A stretch of DNA of 64,000 bases, from assembly GCA_017407125.1 (NCBI GenBank), contig JAFQXE010000003.1:96623-160622 (forward strand). Direction: 5' to 3'. Positions 58,570 to 64,000 of the stretch are shown here, piece by piece. Position numbers and translations under genes: made by a program. Each line of letters begins with the position of its first letter. Position 1 is the stretch's first letter. The notes below the pieces were generated by a model. The model saw nothing but the letters and a program-made list of their open reading frames with translations. It had not been told where the DNA came from and searched no databases. This stretch comes from Thermoguttaceae bacterium (lineage in GTDB: Bacteria > Planctomycetota > Planctomycetia > Pirellulales > Thermoguttaceae).

Positions 58570-60426
58570 ATGTCATATTTTACTATAGTCAAAGGTCCGA
58601 CGCCGGGGGCGATTCTTCCCTTGTCCGGCAAGTCAGAAATAATCGGTCGGTCAACTGAATGCAGCGTCATGCTGGACGTCCCGTCAGTCAGCCGGCGTCA
58701 CGCCCGGTTTTATCTCAGCGACGGTCGGGCGATGCTGGAAGACCTCAACAGCCGCAACGGCACGTCCGTCAACGACGTCCGCTTGACTGCTCCGGTAGAA
58801 TTACATGACGGCGATCAGGTTCAGCTGTGCGACATCGTCATGACGTTTCATACCGGGACGTCCTCGCAGGCGCAGGCGGAAGCGGTGAAGATTATTGATT
58901 TCGCCCAGGAAATGAACATTGAATCGTCGTTTAGAATGGACGGTCAGTTCGGCATGGAAGCTTCTGCCATTGATAAGAGACAGGAGGAACTGCACTTTAA
59001 ACTGGATCAAGCTAGTACGACTCAGCGTCAGGGTGGTGAAAACAAGCTAAAGTCGCGAAGTCAAAGAGTCTTTGAGACGTTTAATCAGCTGGAAGAAGTC
59101 GACGACGACAAGTCCTCTGTTCTGTCGTCGATAAGCGTTTCTCCGTTTGAAGGGACGTCGTCGCGGTCTGGGATTCATGCTGCAACCAAGCTCAAGGCGA
59201 TTTTGCAGCTGATGAAAAATCTGGGACAGAATCTTGACCTCGACGAGGTTATGGAAAAGATTCTCGACAGTCTGTTTATTATTTTCCCCAACGCGGAAGA
59301 CGGCTTGATTGTTCTTACTGGAGAATCGACTGACCAGCTCATTCCGATGGCGGTCAAACACCGGCACCCGACGGCGGCGCCGATTCGCATTTCCCGAACG
59401 GTTTTCAGCAACGTAATCAACGACAAGACGGCGGCTCTTTCCGCAGACGTTCTCAACGACGAACGGTTCAATCACGCTCAAAGCGTTGTCAATATGTCAA
59501 CCCGGTCGATGATGTGCGCCCCGTTAATTGACGCTGACGGGAACGCGCTGGGCGCGATTAAGCTCGATTCCGACGAGATGGGCAAACGGTTCAAGCCGGA
59601 GGATTTGGAGTTGCTGGCGTCGGTTGCGGTTCAGGCGGCGCTGTACGTCAGAAACGCTCAACTTCACGTTTTGGCGATGAAAGAAGTCGCGCTGGACGAA
59701 GAACTCAAAATGGCGCACCGGATTCAGAAATGTCTTCTGCCGGAAAAAGCCCCGGACGTTGAAGGGTACAGCTTCTTCGACGTCTATTTGCCAGCGCGTC
59801 ACTTGGGCGGGGATTACTACGACTATTTCCCCCTTCCCGACGGCGCTACGGCGATTATTCAGGCGGACGTTTCCGGAAAAGGCGTAACAGCGTCTTTGCT
59901 GATGGCGAAACTGTGCGCCGACGTCCGGTTCTCGCTCATGACGGTTCACGACCCGATTGAGGCGGTAACTCTGCTGAATAAAATCGTATGCAGCAAAGAC
60001 CTCGACGGGAAGTTTATCACGCTGGTTCTGGTCCTGCTCGACTCGAAAAACAATACTGTTACAATTGTCAACGCGGGGCACAACCCGCCCATTTCCCGCA
60101 AGGCGGACGGCACGACGGAACTGATTCAGCTCAGCGGCGGTCTGCCGCTGGGAATTTCAGAAGATATTCCATACGAGGCGTTGGAACGCAAAATTGAGCC
60201 GGGCGAAACGCTGTTCTTCTATACTGACGGGCTGACCGACGCCGTCAACGAGAAAGGCGAGTTCTTCGGCATCGAAAACGCCATGAAAAAGACGTCCGAG
60301 CCTGCCATCAGCGTCGCGGAATGCGGGGCGTCTTTGATGTCCCATTTGAAAGAATATATCGGAAATGCAAAGCAAACCGACGACATCTGCGTTGTCGGAT
60401 TCCAGCGAACAGGAGAAAATCCATGA
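58570..60426 (+). CDS. FHA-GAF-SpoIIE protein phosphatase
   Basis: 618 residues from ATG 58570. FHA domain about 14-95 (IIGRSTECSVMLDVPSVSRRHARF, EDLNSRNGTSVN), binding phosphothreonine peptides; GAF domain about 205-370; PP2C/SpoIIE phosphatase from about 395, with GGDYYDYF, ADVSGKGVTASLLMAKL, NAGHNPP, FYTDGLTDAVNEKGEFFG containing the metal Asp/Gly pairs. A signalling phosphatase, often acting on anti-sigma antagonists. No kinase partner adjacent. The stop overlaps the next ATG (ATGA). Confidence 0.95.
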   Translation: MSYFTIVKGPTPGAILPLSGKSEIIGRSTECSVMLDVPSVSRRHARFYLSDGRAMLEDLNSRNGTSVNDVRLTAPVELHDGDQVQLCDIVMTFHTGTSSQAQAEAVKIIDFAQEMNIESSFRMDGQFGMEASAIDKRQEELHFKLDQASTTQRQGGENKLKSRSQRVFETFNQLEEVDDDKSSVLSSISVSPFEGTSSRSGIHAATKLKAILQLMKNLGQNLDLDEVMEKILDSLFIIFPNAEDGLIVLTGESTDQLIPMAVKHRHPTAAPIRISRTVFSNVINDKTAALSADVLNDERFNHAQSVVNMSTRSMMCAPLIDADGNALGAIKLDSDEMGKRFKPEDLELLASVAVQAALYVRNAQLHVLAMKEVALDEELKMAHRIQKCLLPEKAPDVEGYSFFDVYLPARHLGGDYYDYFPLPDGATAIIQADVSGKGVTASLLMAKLCADVRFSLMTVHDPIEAVTLLNKIVCSKDLDGKFITLVLVLLDSKNNTVTIVNAGHNPPISRKADGTTELIQLSGGLPLGISEDIPYEALERKIEPGETLFFYTDGLTDAVNEKGEFFGIENAMKKTSEPAISVAECGASLMSHLKEYIGNAKQTDDICVVGFQRTGENP

Positions 60427-61370
60427 AACGTGTTTTGAAAGTTGCGAGTTGCGAGTTGCGAGTTGCGAGGCGGGGGTTCCGTGGAATGAAAGGCGGTAAC
60501 GGAGCGACCATCGGGAGCGCAGTTACGCTTTCGCCGCAAGGCGAACATGCGAGTTGCGAGTTGCGAGTTGCGAGTTTTTTGGTTGCCGTCCTTGCAATGA
60601 CGCTTTTTGTATGTCCGTTGTCGTTTGCCGACGAGCCGTCAGACGGGGCGACCGCTGTAACAGTTCCCAGTTCAGCGCTCGTTACTCCTAACTCGCAAAC
60701 CACTCCTGACTACGGAATGGGAACGGAGCTGTCTCCTGATACGTTCGAGCTGTACTATAACGGCAAGAATCTGTATTTGGAAATGAACCGTCCCACTCGC
60801 GTCGACCCGGCTAAAACGCCGGCAGACGGGAAGTCGTTGTTTGTGCTGCGTCACTCTCCGCTTCAGCGGGCGAAAATGAACACGTTTCAGTTTCTCTATC
60901 CGTACCCTTCCCGGGCGTTTGACGACAACACCGGGTCAACCCGCGTCGTGAGGGTCTATACAGAAAAGGGCTACGCGATTACCGTTACGGATTTCGGCGG
61001 TCCGATCGACAGCCCGGAAAGCGCCAAAAAGGCGTTGGGAATTTTAACGGATTCCATCAAACAGCAACTGGCTGGCAAGCTCGAAAAGCCGGAACTGATT
61101 ACTATCAACTTCGCGCCGAAACTGGAAAACGCGTCTGTGATTGGCATTCGGACTCAGCTGAGAATTCGTTACGAAAAGCCCATTAAAGACAAGGACGGAA
61201 ACGATGCGGCGGAACTTCACAACGAGATTTACGAAACCGTCGGCATGACCGTTTCCGGAGAAGATTTTTTTGCCACGGTTGTCATTCAGATGTTCAACCG
61301 CCCATTTTCCCGCGACGTTCAGGACGAAGTCTTGACGATGCTCAAGTCGTTTGAATCGATTAACTTCTAG
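60423..61370 (+). CDS. Secreted unknown protein with repeat-disrupted N-terminus
   Basis: 315 residues from ATG 60423, which overlaps the phosphatase stop (ATGA) and is translationally coupled. After MKRVLK, residues 7-50 (VASCELRVA ... ASCELRVA) are encoded by two GTTGCGA heptad arrays and an intergenic-type repeat (GGCGGTAACGGAGC and CTTTCGCCGCAAGGCGAA). Only then comes the hydrophobic signal core FLVAVLAMTLFVCPLSFA (52-69). The mature part is a beta-rich domain with no motif recognised (ELYYNGKNLYLEMNRPTRV). Starts further in (TTG within FLVAV, or ATG 60487) cannot be excluded. Confidence 0.8.
   Translation: MKRVLKVASCELRVARRGFRGMKGGNGATIGSAVTLSPQGEHASCELRVASFLVAVLAMTLFVCPLSFADEPSDGATAVTVPSSALVTPNSQTTPDYGMGTELSPDTFELYYNGKNLYLEMNRPTRVDPAKTPADGKSLFVLRHSPLQRAKMNTFQFLYPYPSRAFDDNTGSTRVVRVYTEKGYAITVTDFGGPIDSPESAKKALGILTDSIKQQLAGKLEKPELITINFAPKLENASVIGIRTQLRIRYEKPIKDKDGNDAAELHNEIYETVGMTVSGEDFFATVVIQMFNRPFSRDVQDEVLTMLKSFESINF
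60441..60574. repeat. Heptad and intergenic-type repeats inside a coding sequence
   Basis: GTTGCGA units at 60441-60469 and 60548-60574 flank AAAGGCGGTAACGGAGCGAC (from 60489) and CTTTCGCCGCAAGGCGAAC (60528-60546). All parts recur in non-coding DNA (53.2 kb, 56.9 kb, 34.9 kb). Reading frame is kept. Confidence 0.9.
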
Positions 61371-61428
61371 GTTGCGCTCAGTTGGTCGCTTTTATATCCC
61401 TTACTAAAGTTTTTTGGAAAGGGGAGTT

Positions 61429-61469
61429 TGAGGGGAAGAACCTTTTTTTCAAAAAAGGTTTTCCCCTCA
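61429..61469 (+). terminator. Terminator-like hairpin after the secreted unknown gene
   Basis: TGAGGGGAA and TTCCCCTCA arms with an inner AACCTTTTTT/AAAAAAGGTT stem. Confidence 0.6.
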
Positions 61470-61539
61470 TATTATTTACCTTGAAAAAACTTCTCTAAAA
61501 GGGAGCCAGCTTGCTGGCGACCGAAAGTTTTTTCAAGGA

Positions 61540-61572
61540 CGGGCGTTTTCGCCCGCTTTATTTTATCTTTTT
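61540..61572 (+). terminator. Intrinsic terminator
   Basis: CGGGCG-TTTT-CGCCCG followed by a T-rich tract. Confidence 0.75.
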
Positions 61573-61680
61573 CCTCTTTCATCTTCAATTTTTGGGGAGA
61601 GTTTTTCTAAAAATCGTGTACAATATATAGTAAATAGCCGATTATTAAAAGAAAATTATTATTTCCCACCCGTATATATC

Positions 61681-63672
61681 ATGCCTACAATCAATACATT
61701 ATACCGATTTTGCGTAATCGCTATATTAGCCGTTTTGTCGGGCGTCAATTTATACGCCGACGATCGCGCCGTTCCAGAGGAGCACGCTTCCTGGCTGGAC
61801 GCTGTCAACGCGCCGTACGCCTGGAGTCTCGGGTTTACCGGTCAGAGCGTCGTCGTGGGCGTTGTAGACGACTGCGTCAGCATGCACCCGTATTTCAGAT
61901 CTAATATCGACGCGTCTTTGGCGTACAATACCGGCGTGATTTTTAACGACGAGAAGTACAGGCAGGAGTATCTGTCAACGCTGCCAATACAATCGGAACA
62001 CGACACGTCTCCCGTTTGGGACAGAGCGCTTGTTGATCTTCCGAACTACGACAAGCCCGTCGAAAGCAATAACGATTATCACGGCATTTGCGTTACCGGG
62101 TGCATTTCCGCCTACGATTCAGAATCAAACACCTACGGTTCCGCCTACGGCGCGACAATTGTTCCGATTCGAGTCGATTTTGCCTGTCAAACTTTCGGCG
62201 CCAAGATTTCAGATGACGTTTCCGTCTCCGATCAGGCGTTCCACGATGCGTTAACGTACAGAAACGACGTAATTGACATCAAAAACAATTCCTATGGTTC
62301 ATCGGTTGGATACGTCGGAGTTAGTAACGATCTGACGCTGTCTTCAATTGCCGACGCCAAGGCAAACAACACAATTCTAATGTTTTCTTCCGGCAACGAA
62401 CGCGATTCGAGAGTTAACTTTGACGGCAAAGTCAGCTCAAAGAAAGTTATGACCGCTCACCCGTATACAATTACCGTTGCCGCTACCGGTAAGGACATGA
62501 CGTCAGACTATACTCATTTCGCGCCGTTTAGCGATTACGGTTCCTGCGTTTTTATTACCGCGCCGGGCGTTAGCATCCAAACCGCTGACCGGGAAGACTA
62601 CCCAGCCGGCAACCTGTTCCTCTACGAGTGTACATTGCACGAAGAATCCGCCTATCAGGGCATTGTCGCTGGAAACACGATGCTGGAATTTAACGGCACG
62701 TCCGCGTCCTGCCCGGTTGCGACCGGCGTTGTAGCTCTGGCTTTGGAAGCCTATCGAAAAACCTATCCGGGTCAGGTTTGCGACGTCCGGTTTATCAAAC
62801 AGCTTCTCGCCAGAACGTCTGCGAAAATTGATCTGGAAGCAGACAAACGGGCTATGGCATGGACGACCAACGCAGCAGGATTGTCGTTTTCTCCCACCTA
62901 CGGGTTCGGACAAATTGACGCTAAAGGGTTAATCGACGCTATTCTTTACCCGGAAGAGACTTTAGGCGGGAAATTCGATACGGTTACGCCGCAAACCGTC
63001 GCCACGTTAAACTGGGAGACAATGGAAGTTACGTCCAACGAAAGACTGATATATCACTCAACGATGACGATATTTGATGACTATTCCGGCGATTCCATAT
63101 CAATGTCAACGCCCAGCGCGCCGGAAAACAACATGCTCGCCGCCGCGGAAGAATACCAGTCCGGATCCGCCGACTACGTTACGCAAGACTTTTTACAGCG
63201 CATGAACGCCGACTCTGTATTGGTTTATTCGCAAACCAAAACGATTACCGACGAAACCTTCCTGAATTCCGGAATTATCAAACAGGATCTGGAAGAAGTC
63301 GTCGTTACGCTAACCGTTACATCAGACGTCGAGGAAGGGTTTGACGCGCAATATCTGGAAATCATATTGGATCATAACGGGGTGGAAAGCATTTTGGCTT
63401 TTGCAGAAAAACAGTCTCTTCCTCAGGATTTAGACGACTTGACGTGGTCGTTCTCTTCTAACGCCTTCTGGGGCGAAGACCCGCTGGGCGACTGGACGTT
63501 AAACGTTTACGACGTTAAAGGGAATGAACATTTCACCGTTTCAGACGTCTACAGTACTTTCTATATGGGCGAGCTGCGAAACTCCCATCCAGACGTCCCG
63601 GAACCGTCGACGTGGGCGCTGCTCGTTCTCGGCGTGGTCGCGCTATACATACGTAAGCGAGTTAGGGGTTAG
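61681..63672 (+). CDS. Subtilisin-like serine peptidase with PEP-CTERM anchor
   Basis: 663 residues. Signal peptide 1-26. S8 catalytic triad: Asp63 in VVGVVDDCVSMHP (usual DTG is DDC), His134 in NNDYHGICVTG, Ser341 in FNGTSASCPVATG; oxyanion Asn239 in SSGNERD. The C-terminal part (about 440-640) resembles the proprotein-convertase P domain (LEIILDHNGVESIL, DPLGDWTLNVYD) with an inserted linker of about 60 residues. It ends VPEPSTWALLVLG, a hydrophobic segment and RKRVRG: a PEP-CTERM sorting signal. The closing VRG and stop are encoded by GTTAGGG-type heptads. Confidence 0.93.
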   Translation: MPTINTLYRFCVIAILAVLSGVNLYADDRAVPEEHASWLDAVNAPYAWSLGFTGQSVVVGVVDDCVSMHPYFRSNIDASLAYNTGVIFNDEKYRQEYLSTLPIQSEHDTSPVWDRALVDLPNYDKPVESNNDYHGICVTGCISAYDSESNTYGSAYGATIVPIRVDFACQTFGAKISDDVSVSDQAFHDALTYRNDVIDIKNNSYGSSVGYVGVSNDLTLSSIADAKANNTILMFSSGNERDSRVNFDGKVSSKKVMTAHPYTITVAATGKDMTSDYTHFAPFSDYGSCVFITAPGVSIQTADREDYPAGNLFLYECTLHEESAYQGIVAGNTMLEFNGTSASCPVATGVVALALEAYRKTYPGQVCDVRFIKQLLARTSAKIDLEADKRAMAWTTNAAGLSFSPTYGFGQIDAKGLIDAILYPEETLGGKFDTVTPQTVATLNWETMEVTSNERLIYHSTMTIFDDYSGDSISMSTPSAPENNMLAAAEEYQSGSADYVTQDFLQRMNADSVLVYSQTKTITDETFLNSGIIKQDLEEVVVTLTVTSDVEEGFDAQYLEIILDHNGVESILAFAEKQSLPQDLDDLTWSFSSNAFWGEDPLGDWTLNVYDVKGNEHFTVSDVYSTFYMGELRNSHPDVPEPSTWALLVLGVVALYIRKRVRG

Positions 63673-63692
63673 GAGTGAGGAGTGAGGAATTG
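63661..63692. repeat. GTTAGGA/GTGAGGA heptads at the protease stop codon
   Basis: GTTAGGG GTTAGGA GTGAGGA GTGAGGA; the first units encode the last residues and stop codon. Confidence 0.9.
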
Positions 63693-64000
63693 ATGCAATC
63701 GTGACATTTTTCGGAGTTACTGTAATAAAGTCAAGTAGGCGAATAAGAAAAATTTTGAATAAAAATCAAAAATTTTCTTACACGATTTGGCTTGTTGAAC
63801 TAAGCATAAAACATATTATCCCTTGTCGGCGAATCGGAAGCTGTTAATCGGCAGCTTCCGATTCGCAGATAACGATGCGTAAGTTTTAGTTCGGGTTTAG
63901 CGGTAAGGTTGGTTTTATAGCAATCTTACCGCGTTGTTTTTTGGGTTGTCTTTGACTTGCGTTGTGCAACCGATTTTACTATGGACGTTTGCTTTTTGGA
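63673..64000. other. Terminal non-coding stretch with two hairpins
   Basis: Perfect 14-bp palindrome arms 63830-63843 and 63852-63865 (8-base loop), and a terminator-like hairpin at 63900-63941. No gene seen up to the window edge. Confidence 0.6.
63900..63942 (+). terminator. Terminator-like hairpin
   Basis: GCGGTAAG (63900-63907) pairs with CTTACCGC (63925-63932), then GTTGTTTTTTG. Confidence 0.7.

Larger units (their letters stand above)
61371..61680. other. Intergenic region with three stacked hairpins
   Basis: Terminator-like stems at 61429-61469 and 61540-61570, and a perfect 14-bp inverted repeat CCTTGAAAAAACTT (61481-61494) with its complement (61525-61538) around an inner GCCAGCTTGCTGGC stem. 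A TACAAT box at 61619-61624 may serve the protease gene. Confidence 0.6.

Overview
The window looks like a chromosome segment of a diderm, LPS-bearing bacterium, most likely a member of the Planctomycetota (Pirellulales / Thermoguttaceae-like). This rests on the mix of genes rather than on one marker: an ECF sigma factor beside an anti-sigma/YfbK-like protein, tandem Tat-exported Gfo/Idh/MocA oxidoreductases, a secreted sulfatase, an FHA-GAF-SpoIIE phosphatase, an ExbB/ExbD set, lpxC plus an LptF/G-type permease, a PEP-CTERM protease and many secreted hypothetical proteins. No rRNA, prophage, transposase or CRISPR array was seen; there is one tRNA gene.

Layout. 1-7.4 kb (mostly minus): M28/glutaminyl-cyclase-like hydrolase (cut by the left edge), THUMP-like methyltransferase, Old-Yellow-Enzyme oxidoreductase, NAD synthetase, sensor kinase. 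7.8-9.9 kb (plus): gcvPB and a CatA-like acetyltransferase. 9.9-14.7 kb (minus): three paralogous secreted BPL_N amidotransferase-like proteins, two fused to a cysteine-peptidase-like domain, and a secreted unknown. 15.1-22.5 kb: an envelope block (ompH, lpxC, oxidoreductase, uvrB on minus; KAS III and LptF/G-like permease on plus). 22.6-26.5 kb: anti-sigma/YfbK-like gene, ECF sigma gene, then a low-GC Tat/PqqD-like gene pair. 26.7-30.3 kb: large autotransporter. 30.4-34.9 kb: sialidase-like gene, membrane protein, dnaA, NAD(P)H-hydrate epimerase. 35-40 kb (minus): sulfatase, two proline-rich paralogs, nadA. 40-45.6 kb: tRNA-Ala, miaB, ExbB/ExbD/ExbD, Hsp70. 46-54.3 kb: two Gfo/Idh/MocA paralogs, a second DnaA-like gene, csrA with a small partner, rsmA, HAD and SGNH hydrolases. 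54.7-64 kb: glycerophosphodiesterase, ABC permease, OleA-like thiolase, FHA/SpoIIE phosphatase, secreted unknown, subtilase.

Two themes stand out. First, the spaces between genes are packed with short repeats of 7-bp period (several sequence families), a 9-bp-period family, and modules of two adjacent palindromes. Many are folded as long inverted repeats. They abut start codons and in several genes (uvrB, rsmA, the THUMP methyltransferase, HAD hydrolase, ABC permease, subtilase) supply the stop codon; one array interrupts a signal-peptide region in frame. Second, several proteins keep a family fold but lack the usual catalytic residues: both DnaA proteins (in a complementary way), NadE glutaminase domain, sulfatase, one BPL_N protein, and a YfbK-like protein without its VWA domain.

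The strongest candidate for something undescribed is the DnaA pair: the protein at 32.5-33.8 kb keeps Walker A and sensor II but lacks both box VII arginines; the protein at 49.1-50.2 kb has lost the ATP site but keeps an arginine at the arginine-finger position. All functions are read from sequence motifs by eye; no database search, GC-skew plot or structure prediction was run.
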